Positions 1 to 10,547 of a stretch of DNA of 64,000 nt are shown here, piece by piece (position 1 is the first letter of the stretch; every line of letters starts with the position of its first letter). The DNA lies in the NCBI GenBank assembly GCA_029215795.1, contig JARDYH010000001.1:356028154-356092153 (forward strand). Reading direction: 5' to 3'. Below the pieces are notes generated by a model, which saw nothing but the letters and a program-made list of their open reading frames with translations, had not been told where the DNA came from and made no database searches. The position numbers and the translations under genes were made by a program. This stretch comes from Anniella stebbinsi (lineage: Eukaryota; Chordata; Lepidosauria; Squamata; Anniellidae).

Positions 1-300
1 AGCAAAAGGAGTGTGCTGCATCTATAACATTATGCTTCCCAACATCTTACAGGCTCACCTCAATGTACCGGATGCTGTAAAAGACCCTTCTGTATTTGGA
101 GCATGCAGTGTGTTCTTAAGCATGTTAGCTCAGCACTAGCACCGTCACTAACCTACCAAGCCTGCTTCTTTATTTATTTACTTCCTGCAAAGTGTGCGTA
201 TTTATTTATATCACATCATTCCCCCCAAGGACCTCAGGGTAGCAAACATGGTTCCCTCCTCCATTTATCTTCACCTCAAGCCTGTGAAATAGGTTAGGCT

Positions 301-432
301 GGCCTTTCCCAACTTGATACCTCCCAGATGTGCTGCACTTCATTCTCCACTAACCCAGACAAGTCAGCATGGCCAATGGTGGGAGTTGTAGTTGAAAGTA
401 TCTGGAGGGCACTAGGTAGGGGAAGGCTAGGA
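301..432. mobile_element. hAT-like palindromic MITE (family H)
   Basis: The ends resemble CCTTCCCCAACCTGGTGCC and its complement, with an inner GGGAGTTGTAGT motif. It lies inside a family B SINE. A clean 8-bp duplication could not be assigned. Confidence 0.6.
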
Positions 433-524
433 GAGAATGACTGGCTAAGGTCACCCAACTGAGCTTCAGGGTCATGTGGGGATTTGAACTTGAATCTCTC
501 CAGTCCTAGTTCAACACTCTAACC

Positions 525-639
525 CAGATTTCCCCAACACGGTGCCCTCCAGATGTGCTGGAGCACAACTCCCACCATCCCCAGTCAGAGGGTGGTCTGA
601 TGGAACTGTAGTCCAACATATTTGGAGGGTACCAGGCTG
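525..639. mobile_element. hAT-like palindromic MITE (family H) in SINE head
   Basis: Terminal CAGATTTCCCCAACACGGTG is matched by the inverted GGGTACCAGGCTGG end. Flanking octamers are CTCTAACC (517-524) and GTTCAACC (640-647), a 5/8 match. The left one equals the uninterrupted SINE consensus, so this is a target duplication in the tRNA-like head. Confidence 0.65.
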
Positions 640-744
640 GTTCAACCATTACATCAGCTTTATTCTCACGCCCTCACATCAAGGATCACTACCTAAGTGT
701 CCATTAAACATTGCTGAAGGCTTTACGCTGCAGTCCATAGCCAT

Positions 745-805
745 TTATCTGGGAATAAGCCCCACTGAATTCAATGGAAGTTACTTCTGAGTACACAGAA
801 GTGAA
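745..805. repeat. Short palindromic repeat (family G)
   Basis: Motif of the type AAGCCCCACTGAATTCAATGG followed by TTACTTCTGAGTA. The same motif recurs at about 8464-8515, 11222-11325/11644-11700, 21170-21260, 23725-23790, 27420-27460, 27530-27590 and 30700-30780. It is self-complementary around GAATTC. Confidence 0.55.
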
Positions 806-954
806 CTGGCCTTACTATCTGGGTGCCTAATGATGAGGTGTTGGGGCGTGGTTGGAGGCCACAGCTGTGTGTGACACTCAGGCTTCCCTGCACCCCCTAA
901 GCTAGCTTGCTGCTCTCAGGTCCAGTCTGGGTGACTTTCGTATATGGAACCAGT

Positions 955-1152
955 GGGTACTGGTGGCTCCACTTTCGGTGGGGCTGTGAATCCATTCTGG
1001 GTTTCAATCAGAACCAGACAGAACTCTAAAGGATGCTGAGCCCTAGCCCCAAAATAGGCTCAGCCCCTTGAAGAGCTTCTTTAGAGTTATGTCTGGTTCT
1101 GGCTGAAACCCAGAATGGATTCACAGCCCCACCAAAATCAGAGCCATCAGCC
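955..1152. mobile_element. Foldback element (family D)
   Basis: Two arms of about 70 bp (962-1031 and 1080-1149) are inverted copies: the left arm reads GGGGCTGTGAATCCATTCTG and the right arm its complement, around a 48-bp centre. A diverged relative is at 56028-56182. Confidence 0.75.
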
Positions 1153-1159
1153 TTAACTG

Positions 1160-1621
1160 TATGGAACAGGGAGGCAGGCCACCATCTTGTCTTTTACCTC
1201 AGGAAGCAAAATGTTTTGGTCTGGCCCTGACCGGGGCAATTCTAGAAAATAGGGACTGTACCTCATAAATAGGCATTCTTGGTGGCTGCTCCAGCGCTCT
1301 GAAACTCCCTTCCCCGGGAAGCTAGACTGGCTCCCTCCTTGATGTATTTCCAGAGGCATACAAAAACTTTCTTATTCCAACAGGCCTTTGGAGAATACCG
1401 TGTGCCCCAGTTATGTTTTAAGACTTTTAATTTTAAATTTTAATATGCATTTTAAATGTTGAAATGTTTTAATATTGAAACCTATTTAATTTATTTTTAA
1501 CTTTTGTACATCTCTTATTTATAGCTTTTAACTGTATATGTTTTAATTTTGTTATGCCGCCCTGAGGCCCAGCATTGGGCAAAAGACAGGATATAAATAA
1601 AGATAAATAATAATAATAATG
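1160..1621 (+). mobile_element. LINE 3' end, degenerate
   Basis: Around 1285-1380 the sequence resembles the C-terminal coding end of CR1/L2-type LINEs (a decayed LWN-LP-E motif). An AT-rich 3' region follows, with TATGCCGCCCTGAGGCCCAG and a terminal ATAAATAAAGATAAATAATAAT-like tail. Similar 3' tails occur at 9.3, 30.2, 44.5, 54.1 and 55.3 kb. Confidence 0.6.
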
Positions 1622-2070
1622 ACAATCAACGTTTAGGAAACATGGATATTGCGGATTTAAACAGGACCTTTAAGTCTACAGCACAATCTTTCTAGTTTCC
1701 TTCCATGCTACCTTGTAATCATGTACCACTCCTACCTATGTAATAAGTTTGCTTATCTCACGAAAGGATAAGTACAAATTGCTGTCACTAATTAATGAGG
1801 GCATAGTTGAGTCACTGTTGTAACAGAGCGAGAGCGAGAGAACATGTAAACATGCACAAATGAGAAGACAGAAGCAGATGAAAGATTTCTACTTTCTCCC
1901 TAGTCTAATTATGTGCAGTGGACTAGCTTGTCAATAAGCAAAGCGCAAGTGGAATACGGTACTGGCCAAAAATACTAATTTGGGAAGTTATAGTTACAGC
2001 TAGATACAAATGCAGAATATGTGGTGAAAACAAAAACATCATAACACTGGGGAGGGAAGGGGGGAGGGGA
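1622..2070. other. No recognised feature
   Basis: A/T-rich unique sequence. No ORF, repeat or RNA gene was recognised apart from a short GAGCGAGAGCGAGAG run near 1828. Confidence 0.4.
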
Positions 2071-2074
2071 ACTA

Positions 2075-2440
2075 GAGGGCAGTCTAGCCCCACGGTGGCT
2101 GCGAATCTGTGTTGCGGCAGTTATATGATGCAGAAGCAGATTCGCAGCGCATTAAAAAAGTCAGGGACTTAACCAGACTTTTTTTATTGAAAGTGAGGTC
2201 GATATGGATGTTCCGCAGTCTGACCTAGTTCCCGAGGCCAATCTGGGAGGCGGTCCTGCCCTGGTGGGAGGTGACCACTGATTGGTCACCTTCCACCAGG
2301 AAGAGGGGGGAGGGGTGGCTCCGGTACCCCGGATGACTGCCAGAATCTCTGCATTCCCTCCTTGGTGTCAGGATTACCCAACGTCACCCCAGGTGAGTAA
2401 AACCCCTGGTTTTTGGGAGAGGCGGTATCAACTCTGTGTT
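2075..2440 (+). mobile_element. Unnamed repeat family E, copy 1
   Basis: The order of motifs is CCCCACGGTGGCTGCG, TTATATGATGCAG, then a palindromic AAAAAGTCAGGGACTTA / ACCAGACTTTTTT core, then CTGATTGGTCACC. The same order is seen at 58830-59030 (reverse) and in diverged form at 14760-15000 and 19780-20000. No coding capacity was recognised. Confidence 0.55.
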
Positions 2441-2645
2441 GTAAAGACAGGGCCTAGATTCTTAGCAGGTTTTGAGAGGGCCTCTCTTGCTTGAATCTAT
2501 GAGAAACTGAACTGTGGGAAACTGTATTTTAAGAACATCTGGGATGGCCTGAACCTCTCCTCCCTAAATGGTTTCCCTGGTGTCAAACACTCCCCTCCCT
2601 CTTGCAACTTTGGCAAGTATACCTGCTACATAGGCCCATTTAAGG

Positions 2646-2775
2646 CCCAATCCTATACACTTTTAGACAGAAAAAGTCCTACAACTTCCAGTATCCCTTC
2701 AGCCAGCCATGCTGGCTGGAGAATGCTGGGAGTTGTAGGACTTTTCTCTGTCTCTAAACACACATGGGAGTGTGC
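2646..2775. mobile_element. Foldback element (family C)
   Basis: The arms read AAAAAGTCCTACAACTTCCAG and its inverted copy CTGGGAGTTGTAGGACTTTT around a short CCAGCCATGCTGGCTGG centre. They are flanked by CAATCCTATACACTTTTAGA-type sequence. Related copies are at 29118-29236, 29257-29345 and 62938-63010. Confidence 0.7.
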
Positions 2776-3335
2776 CCTTAATTGTTCAAAATTAATCCTT
2801 TGCTTAGTATAGTTCTCACTGAGCTGATAAACGTGTGCCTGGGCTATACCACTTCAGACTGTCAGTGATTCAAATGATTCAATGATCATCCATGCAAATA
2901 AAGAAGATAAGACAAGAAACTGATGAACTGATGAGGCAGTTCATCAGTTTGCAAGCCTTTTAAAGATAAAAAATTGTAAATCCCCCAGCCCCCCTGGATA
3001 CAAGCCCTTCCCCTGACACAGAAAATTTCTTCACTTTTTGTATGGGAGCACATTCCATCATGGGAGCCCCCACCTGCAAACTAAAGTGGTACTGCCTTGT
3101 TCGTTACCATCATGAGAACTAGGCCATTGAGAATATACAAGCAGTGAGCAGGTTAGCCACTTATGAACTGTGAAAAAGGAAGGATGTTACCCCCTAAAAA
3201 GAAAGAAGACAAAAGAGAATATTTGCATAATATTTGCACAGGCTAATTCATTTGTATAGATGCAAATTTAGACATAATTATTATAATTTAAATAAAAATA
3301 CAGTCCATCTCGCCATAGTGTGGAAGACACTGTAG
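2776..3335. other. No recognised feature
   Basis: Unique A/T-rich sequence with a few short ORFs; nothing recognisable. Confidence 0.35.
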
Positions 3336-3647
3336 CTGTTCATAAAACATGCTAACTCAAACTCAGTGGATAAGCATCCGTTGTTTTAAACTGTGGGTTG
3401 TTTGTTGAACTGTAGGTTTGCCTGTTGTCTGAACACAGCACATTTTCCGCAGGGTGGGTTATCGTGTTGTCAGAATGCAGCCAGGGTGGCTTGTTAAACC
3501 ACTCTGAAGAACTGAACAACAAACTATGGGTTCTCAAGGTGGCTTGTTAATAAGCCACCCTGGTTGTGTTCAGACAAGAAGATAACTCACTGTTCAAAAC
3601 AACCCACATTCAACCACTGAGTGTGGATTAACATGTTGTGTGAACAG
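3336..3647. mobile_element. Foldback element (family A-like)
   Basis: Ends CTGTTCATAAAACATGCTAA and the inverted CATGTTGTGTGAACAG. Long imperfect inverted arms carry AACTCAGTGG and TGTGGGTTGTTT in mirrored order, with an inner palindrome around CCAGGGTGGCTTGTTAA (about 3480-3565). Confidence 0.65.
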
Positions 3648-4227
3648 CCCCTATGTCTCAGGTAACCTGTGAACTTGCTTGCTCAGTCTGCTGTCCAAGT
3701 GCTTAATTGTGGATGGGCAGCAATTCTTGTGGTTCATTTTCTTTAAACGGGAATTGGACAGGATTGCTTCAAATCGAGGACTGTCTTCTCTAAAAGAGGA
3801 CACCTCGCCAACCTATGTAACAGTGAAGACATGCACTGAACACGCAGTTAGTTATTAAACAGATTTTTTTTAAAAACTAGACTCCTTAAAGTGCTACAGC
3901 TAAATATTAAAGCTCTTCCCAAAAGACAGTTGCTATCCTCATCAGGAATGACAGCGGCAACGTGACTCATGCCACGCACCACCAGCTAAAGAAAGATCTC
4001 ATTCTGTAACCTAGTAAACAGCCACTTGTATATGCCTTATATTTGCATTCAGACAGTTAGGCAAACTAATTAACCTTGCTGTGTGTTGCTTCCACCTATA
4101 CAATCACGTGAATAGTCTTGCCATTGAGAAGAGCCATATTTGCTTGATGCAAAGAGAGCCATCTAGTGTGAGTTCACTGCATATGGAAGAGAAGCAAACT
4201 ATATCTGAGCATTTTCATCTAACTGCA
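3648..4227. other. No recognised feature
   Basis: No repeat or gene was recognised. It contains a T run at 3864-3871 and several short ORFs without similarity. Confidence 0.35.
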
Positions 4228-4533
4228 CATAGGAAGTTGCCTTATATTGGGTCAGACCACTGATCCACCTGACCCAGTATTGTCTACTCCAGACTTCTCA
4301 AAGCTGGTGCTCTGTGGATGTCTTGAACTACAACTCCCAGGATTCCTGAGTTGTAGTCCAAAGCATCAGCAAGGCACCAGGTTGGGGAAGGTTGGTCTAC
4401 TCTGACTGTCCAGGATCTCTGGGAGAGAGGGAGAAAGAGAGAGAGAGAGAACTCACATCACTGGCTACCTGGGGTCCTTTCAACTGGAGACACAAGTTGA
4501 ACTTGGTGCCTTCTATCACTTAGCTACAGTCCC
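4228..4533 (-). mobile_element. tRNA-headed SINE (family A) with nested hAT MITE
   Basis: Its 3' end (left, minus strand) reads ACATAGGAAGTTGCCTTATA, and the tRNA-like head is at the right: complement of TAGCTNAGTG near 4519-4530, with a degraded B box near 4495. A MITE with a perfect 8-bp duplication sits inside it (4290-4394). A GA-rich run is at 4420-4450. Confidence 0.75.
4290..4394. mobile_element. hAT-like MITE (family H) with perfect 8-bp TSD
   Basis: A 105-bp element, from CAGACTTCTCAAAGCTGGTGC to the inverted CACCAGGTTGGGGAAGGTTG. The octamer GTCTACTC flanks it on both sides (4282-4289 and 4395-4402). Eight-bp duplications are the hallmark of the hAT superfamily. The core is an inverted ACTACAACTCCCAG / TGAGTTGTAGT pair. 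Confidence 0.88.
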
Positions 4534-4621
4534 ACTGCTCAGTAGAGCTGAAGAGTCTAAGCCAGGAGCAAGTTACATCCAAGGACTAACACTGACCTTA
4601 GTTAAATTGGTTAAACTGTAA

Positions 4622-4648
4622 ATATATATATATATATATATATATATT
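4622..4648. repeat. (TA)n microsatellite
   Basis: Uninterrupted AT dinucleotide run of about 26 bp. Confidence 0.95.
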
Positions 4649-5103
4649 CCAGCAAACACAGCATACCTGGGGGACCCACATTGGTTGATATAATATGAAG
4701 TTCTACCAACACTTTGACATAACAAATCTGAACCTGGAAGCGTTATGTTGCCTCCACTCAGGATCTGATGCATATAGCACCAGCTGCTCTGGGATATATC
4801 TCAGGAAACAAGTTGATGCAAAGACGCCCATATTGAGATTTTTAAAAAAAAACTTTAAAAAGAAAGGCTGACATTAAATGGAACAAAAACACAATGTTAT
4901 ATTTATAAAGAAGAATGTCAATATGCCAAAGATAGCAAATCTAAAGTAATTACTCCCACATCGACCATAACATCAACCAACTACAAATCTTTATCATTAC
5001 AGATTTAACAGCTTGTGATGCATGGAATGCATTTCCATGGTGTATCTAAGGGGATTCAATCAGAACCGAAACTCTGCATTTCCTCATAGGCCCATCTCTT
5101 TAG

Positions 5104-5126
5104 AGGATGAGGATGAGGATGAGGAA
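5104..5126. repeat. (GAGGAT)n short tandem repeat
   Basis: About 3.7 units of GAGGAT. The ORFs across it (5022-5663) encode no recognisable protein. Confidence 0.85.
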
Positions 5127-5869
5127 GGGAACTTGTCGGCCATGGGTGCTTGCAGATGGAGGACTCCAAGTGCTTCAGTCAAAAGACATCATGGAGCTAT
5201 TCTGTCTTTCTCTCCTTAACACATTTTCTCTTATAAAAAAAGACAGGAAAAGTAGTGGGAAAACATGGGAGGGTTGCAAGTGGATGAGAACGTCCTCCAG
5301 ACCCAGTGCCTACTCCAGAGTTTTGAGGGCTCTTGGGAAGGACATGCTCTAAGGGCCCTCTCCTTCAGTGAGTCAACCTTTTCATTCCCATTGTCACCAA
5401 CTGCTATTGCTTTTCACCCACTTTCTCATCATTCTTACTGCTTGCTTGCTTGGCAGCCAAAGAGCAAGGAGGCCATGGCATCTCCTGCTCCTCCTTATCA
5501 CCACTATTGTCTGGGTCAGAGTGAGAGGCAGGGGAACAAGCAGGTTGCAACGGTGAAGAGGAAGAGGAAAGCCAGGAGGCTCTTGTTAATGTGCCCCTGC
5601 TGGAATGTGGGCCCTTGGAGTGTGAGCCCTACCTTGACACCGGACCTGTCTGGACCTTCGTAAAATTCCTTGAGTGGGACAGGGCAGTGGAATAAGCATC
5701 TTTTCTGGAATTAAACCGAATCTCCTTTGCATATAGTCAATTACTTAATCAACGATTGGAAATGTAAAGCAATGGTGTGGGGGAAGTGGAGTAGGAAAAG
5801 AATGGTCATGTTGCTTATGTGCACAGGGAGGAACACCGTCACCCAGCTAATGACTCACATGCCTAATCA

Positions 5870-5871
<2 letters not shown>

Positions 5872-5918
<47 letters not shown>
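5872..5918. repeat. (CT)n microsatellite
   Basis: A 47-bp CT run immediately upstream of the LINE remnant. It produces a meaningless poly-Leu/Ser stretch in one frame. Confidence 0.95.
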
Positions 5919-5920
<2 letters not shown>

Positions 5921-5924
5921 TCCC

Positions 5925-7807
5925 TCCCTCTCCGTTTCCCAACAGATCATCATGAAAAATTCAACTATCAAGCTGCTTCTCAGTAAGTCTAAACATTGGT
6001 TTGACAAGGAATGCATTACCATGAAACCATCTCTGGCTGAAAAATACAGATCATATGGGGGGGGGGGAAGTTATTAACAATACCTACAGAATGGTTTGAG
6101 TTGAAGAGGGGATATAAAAACTTAATCAAGGTGAAAAAGAGCCAAACTCAGAGAGAGTCCTGGAGGGATTTAATAAAAGCATCCAGGGAAAAGGATGCAG
6201 CTACATTTTGGAGGATGGTTGCTGGGGGTCCCCAAAATCTTCAATTAGTATGGAGTATTATATTCCTGTGAGTTCCTGGGAATCCTGTTTTAGTAACCTA
6301 TATGCAATAGGGCAGAATAGCCATCAGATCGAATGGGCTAATGTATGTAATTTCCCTGGATTGCCTCCTGTAACTGCTTTGGAAATTAAGAATCTTATTT
6401 ACAAACCTAAAGTTGGCAAGGCACCTGGGAATAATAATATCCCGCCCGAAGTATTCAGATCCAACATAGATTGGTGGCTTCCCGTGCTGGCAGCACTATT
6501 TGCAAATATCAACCACTCAGCATGTATCCCAATGACTGGGGCCTTGGCATCATTATTTCAGTCTACAAAGAATGGAAAGGATCTGATTCTGTGAATTATA
6601 GACCTATTAGCTTACTAAATATTATCAGTAAGCTATATGCTAGCCATCTATTGGGAAAACTGCAGAATCGGCTAGAGCAGGAAAATATTTTTGAAGATGA
6701 GCAGGCCGGATTCAGGGGAGAGCGTTCTAGAGTGGACCATGGGCTTGTCTTACAACATCTAGTTTAAAAGTACAAAGTTACATCTGGGGTGGGGGCTCTT
6801 TATGCCTTTATTGATTTTAAATCAGCTTTTGATCTTGTATGAAGAGACAGATTGTGGTGAAATTTTGAGGGCACTAATATTGACCCTCGTCTATTAACTC
6901 TTGTCTGCAGTCTATATGAAAATACCCGACTGCAGGTGAGGTGTAGCAGTGCGGGCCATCTGTCTGGGCCTGTCCCCACTTTCAGTGGAGCGAAACAGGG
7001 ATGTATTTCAGCCCCTACTCTGTTTAATTTCTACATTAACTCCCTGGTCAAAAGCTTAGCGGAGGTACACTCCCACCACCCCAGTTTGTCTAATAGACCT
7101 CTGTCAATTCTGCTTTATGGAGATGACACAGTACTTCTATTACTGACAAGTGTTGGACTGAGGTGCTTGATGAGGGCCCTGGACAGTTACTGTAAAAATG
7201 AACTATTGCAAATCAATTATGATAAAGCTAAAGCTGCTGTAGTGTTCTCCAGGAAGAGGTTAAAGCACCAATGGGAAATAAATGATCATCCAAGTGAACA
7301 GATCACTACCTATAGGTATTTAAGAATAACATTCCACTCATCAGGAACATGGAAGGTCCAATCAAAAAATGATGTTGCAAGCAGAGGAGTGTAAAGGCAC
7401 TCCTCTCCTTCTTTTACAACAAAGGAGGGGGGCAGCACATCCCTTCTGCTAACCAAGTTTTTGTTGCCAGGATTTTTAGCCCAGATGTTGTTGTCAGAAG
7501 TATGTGCATACGAAAACTTTGTCCCATTGGAGGCTGTGCAAACCAAATTTTTGAGAGCCATATTTGGTATTCCAAGCTATGTGCCCAATGCAATTATACA
7601 GCTAGAGGCTGGGCAAATTTCAGTACAGGCCCGCATATGGCTACATAAGTTCCATTTCTGGTTAAAAATGATGTTTGCGCCTGTGGGACTGGCTCCACTT
7701 ACATTAACTGACTCCTTCCAATCAAAGTGGGGAGAAATTACTAAATATGGAATTATTAACCTTAGGTTGTTTTTATGACTGCTTTCCTAACCCAAGGGTA
7801 TGCCAAA

Positions 7808-7838
<31 letters not shown>

Positions 7839-8466
7839 CCCAGCGAATTAGGGATATTGAACAACCATTTAAGTCGATCAGCTCTATACCCTACTTCTAA
7901 GGATAATAGAGGGTCATTTGTGCCTGCTAATTATTTGGTTAATTTGACCACCCCCAAACTTAGAAAAGCATTTATATTAGCTAAATTTAATGTTTTACCT
8001 TCCACACTGTTGGAAGGTAGATTCAAAAAGATCGCTTACAGTGAATGAATTTGCCTGTGCGAGATGGGAGAAGTAGAGACAGTGGACGCATCCTATTTTA
8101 CTGCCACTTTTATCAAGACTTCAGATCCTCTCTTATAACCCCGCTCATACAAAAAAAATCCAGGTAGACTGGATGAATTCTAGCTAGAGTATCTCTTGTC
8201 AGACCTGAACTTTCAGGTCGCAGCTAAAGTGGCTAGATTTTGCGCAGCAGCCATAATCTGTCATAAAGAGGTGATTAATCAACATCATTGAAGGTTCTAC
8301 TGCTGGGTTTCTCTTGTTTTCTTCTATTGGCGCTTATATAGTCCCACTTTTAATCTCTAATTTTTAACTGTATTTTACTGTTTTTAACTGTTTTTAACTG
8401 TATTTTATTGTTCATTTGTTCTGATATGCTGGTTATTTACCATAATAAACTGACTGAACTGAACTG
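5925..8466 (+). mobile_element. Decayed non-LTR retrotransposon (LINE) with RT domain
   Basis: In order, split over several frames: KHWFDKEC near 5992-6015, a linker typical of LINE ORF2 between endonuclease and RT; VNYRPISLLNIISKLYA at about 6591-6641; an AGFRG motif near 6707; an FIDFKSAFD motif (RT motif A) at about 6807-6835; KQGCISAPTLFNFYIN at about 6984-7037; and LLYGDDTVLL (RT motif C, YGDD) at about 7110-7140. Stops and frameshifts break the frame (for example a stop at 6840 just after motif A), so it is dead. The 5' part (endonuclease) is missing, as in 5'-truncated LINEs. The 3' region ends in repeated TTTTTAACTG units (about 8365-8400) and a TGAACTGAACTG tail near 8466. A (TA)n run (7812-7838) lies within the C-terminal region. 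It was not assigned to a clade; Jockey/CR1-group and R4/RTE-like remain possible. Confidence 0.85.
7812..7838. repeat. (TA)n microsatellite
   Basis: 27-bp TA run inside the LINE remnant, probably expanded after insertion. Confidence 0.95.
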
Positions 8467-8779
8467 TATTCAGTGGGGCTTAATCCCCATTAAGTGTGTT
8501 TAGGAATGCAACCATAACCAAGATGAGAGGATGGAAAAAATAATCTGGAGGGAAAATAAAAATAATTTCCTGGTTTTCTAGTTGTGGAACGCTTTTAGAT
8601 AAGGGTGGACATGTGCAGAGGTGAACAACAAAATCTCAAGATCACAAATGTGGGATGCTTCATCCATTGCTGTTTTTCTAAAAGGGCACATGGCTAATAG
8701 GGAATCATAAGTGGGACCTATAATGAAATGTTTGAGTGCTCCTGTTAGGGATGCAGCCAGCCATGACCTCTTGTAAGGT

Positions 8780-8800
8780 ATTCCATTCCATTCCATTCCA
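8780..8800. repeat. (ATTCC)n satellite-like run
   Basis: Four units of ATTCC, a small isolated pentamer run. Confidence 0.9.
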
Positions 8801-8852
8801 CTCCCTCCCCTCACCCTCATAGTTTTCTGGTTAACTCTGCCTCCTATAAACA

Positions 8853-8991
8853 GTGAACCAGCTTTCCAGAGCTACTGAGCTCACACATTCTAATAGGGTT
8901 ATTTTGGGGCGGTTTGCCCCCATCTACTTTTTTCCTGAAGTTTTTTTTTTGTACTCCAACTTTTGGGGTTTCTCTGAGCATGCTGATACCT

Positions 8992-9000
<9 letters not shown>
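8853..9000 (+). repeat. Unnamed dispersed repeat F, copy 1
   Basis: The sequence from the CTTTCCAGAGCTACTGAG region to GAGCATGCTGATACCTC matches 20495-20690 in order (ACTGAG, TTTTGGGG, CTGAGNNTGCTGATACCTC). It ends in a GT microsatellite here and in CATTTTGGCTACATAAG in the other copy. A short CTATTTTGGCTACATAAG match also occurs near 22910-22930. Confidence 0.5.

Positions 9001-9032
<32 letters not shown>
8996..9032. repeat. (GT)n microsatellite
   Basis: 37-bp GT run between repeat F and a LINE 3' end. Confidence 0.95.
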
Positions 9033-9034
<2 letters not shown>

Positions 9035-9405
9035 CTCTTTTTCTACATAAAGATTGGCATTTGGAGAATGAGTTTGCAATTAGGGCCTTTTCTGCTCTGG
9101 CACCTCAGCTGTGGAACAAGATCCCTAGAGAGGTTCGCTTGGGGCCCATGATGTTCTCCTTTTGGTGCCAGGTGAAGACCTTTTTATTTTCCCAGCATTT
9201 TAGCAGCCGAGTCCTTTAACTCCACTGTTTTAAATCTGTATTTTAAATCTTTGCATTGTGCTAGGCTTTATTGTGGTCGTACTTTTAGAGTGTAGTTTTA
9301 AGCTTTTATATTTTACAGTTTTATGCTGTTGAGGTTTTATTTTTTGAGAACCGCCCAGAGAGCTTCGGCTATGAAGCGTTATGGAAATGTAATAAATTAT
9401 ACATA
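9035..9405 (+). mobile_element. LINE 3' end (same family as 53.8 kb)
   Basis: Encodes FAIRAFSALAPQLWNKIPREVR followed by KTFLFSQHF, the usual C-terminal end of CR1/L2-like ORF2 proteins. A 3' UTR follows with ACCGCCCAGAGAGCTTCGGC and an ATGGAAATGTAATAAATTAT end. The copy at 53765-54200 shares both the peptide pattern and the tail. Confidence 0.75.
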
Positions 9406-9416
9406 CATGCAAACTA

Positions 9417-9434
9417 TGTGTGTGTGTGTGTGTG
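9417..9434. repeat. (GT)n microsatellite
   Basis: Short GT run next to the LINE tail. Confidence 0.9.
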
Positions 9435-9435
9435 A

Positions 9436-10545
9436 TTGCAGGTTTTGCAGACTACAGGATTGCCACCATTTTATGGGCAAGGGCTTCCTGCATGAATAGC
9501 TCAATAGCAGGGAGAATTCAGGAGGTTAAACTCTTTCTGGCATGGAAGGGAAAACTTTGCTGCGAATGTGTACAAAATATAACATGTGAACAAAACATAG
9601 TAAAAATGTTGTAAAAGGTTTTAAAAAAAACACATTGTAATTTCCTAGCTCAATGTCTAGCAAGGTGGAATAACAACAATGAAAAATGACTTCTTCTGTA
9701 GCCAGTCATTTTCCATTAGTTATTCTTGGCTGTTTCAAAAAGTGCAAACAGAGAAATCATTTTTTAAGAAATAAAATAAAATCCAAAAAGGGTGTTGTTG
9801 TTGTTTTTTGGTGATTGCATGTTCCCCATTTTTAAAATTAGCAGAGCTGTGAAGAATGCCATGCTTTTGTCTTGACATCTCACTTTGGGCTTCACAAAGC
9901 TTGAATATCGCATTAACTGTTTGTGAACTGAAAGTCAGCTGAGTCCAACCCAAATGGTTTGTTCTTTGTCTATCTGTGTCACCATAGCTACCATTTCAAT
10001 CTGCTCACATATGTAGTATTATTTTGTTCTTCAATTCTTTCATCCACAGATGCTGTCAAGATTTTCCTTTGTACAAATCTGATAGATTTGCACCAGTTTT
10101 TGTCTCTGTTCATTGCTGTAACTCCATAACGGCTACTATATGATTATATACTAATAGACTGAAACTTGCAAACACCTAGAAATTGAGATAAAGAGACTGA
10201 TGCAGGGTTTCCATACATTCTCTTTCGCTCAAGTGGCATTATAACATATCTTTCTTTTTCTCATATGCTTTGTACTTGCACAGTTCTGTTTTGTTATTAA
10301 TTATGATCAAAATCATAATTAATAACAACACATGTATCAGTGTTCACCTCCCAAGTCCTTATAGGCACTGTGCAAAGATAATATTGGTCACAGTTCCTAC
10401 CTGCAGGCTTATGTCCTAAAGAATGCAGGAAGCAGACAAGGGAGGGGGAAAGCTGAAGGAAGCAGATCAGTCAAGACTTTGAACCCAAGTTAAAAAAACA
10501 ACAGATCTTTAAACTTGATTGAAATAAAATAATTGTAGTTAAAGG
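9436..10545. other. No recognised gene; contains one small hairpin
   Basis: A/T-rich, without recognisable repeats except the perfect inverted repeat at 10291-10328. Short ORFs show no similarity. Confidence 0.4.
10291..10328. repeat. Perfect 17-bp-arm inverted repeat
   Basis: The arms TTGTTATTAATTATGAT (10291-10307) and their exact complement (10312-10328) surround a 4-nt CAAA loop. AT-rich; it may be a cruciform-prone site or a tiny MITE end pair. Confidence 0.9.
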
Positions 10546-10547
10546 GA

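Larger units (their letters stand above)
171..660 (-). mobile_element. tRNA-headed SINE (family B), broken by two hAT MITEs
   Basis: Read on the minus strand this is the squamate-type SINE with a head like TGTAGTGGTTAGAGTGTTGG, a B-box-like GGTTCAAATCCCC (about 480-492) and a body containing CTGTGAGGTAGGTTAGGCTG-like sequence. It is interrupted at about 301-432 and 525-639 by two copies of the same palindromic hAT MITE. SINE sequence resumes at 648 after the second insertion (ATTACATCAGC, degenerate for the head). Confidence 0.65.

Noticed and set aside
5265..5663. 132-codon ORF
   Set aside because: No recognisable domain, low-complexity composition and no splice or promoter context; treated as chance.
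5872..5918. CT run as splice polypyrimidine tract for an exon at 5945
   Set aside because: A CT run followed by CCCAACAG looks like a 3' splice site, but the downstream frame is LINE linker sequence with early stops.
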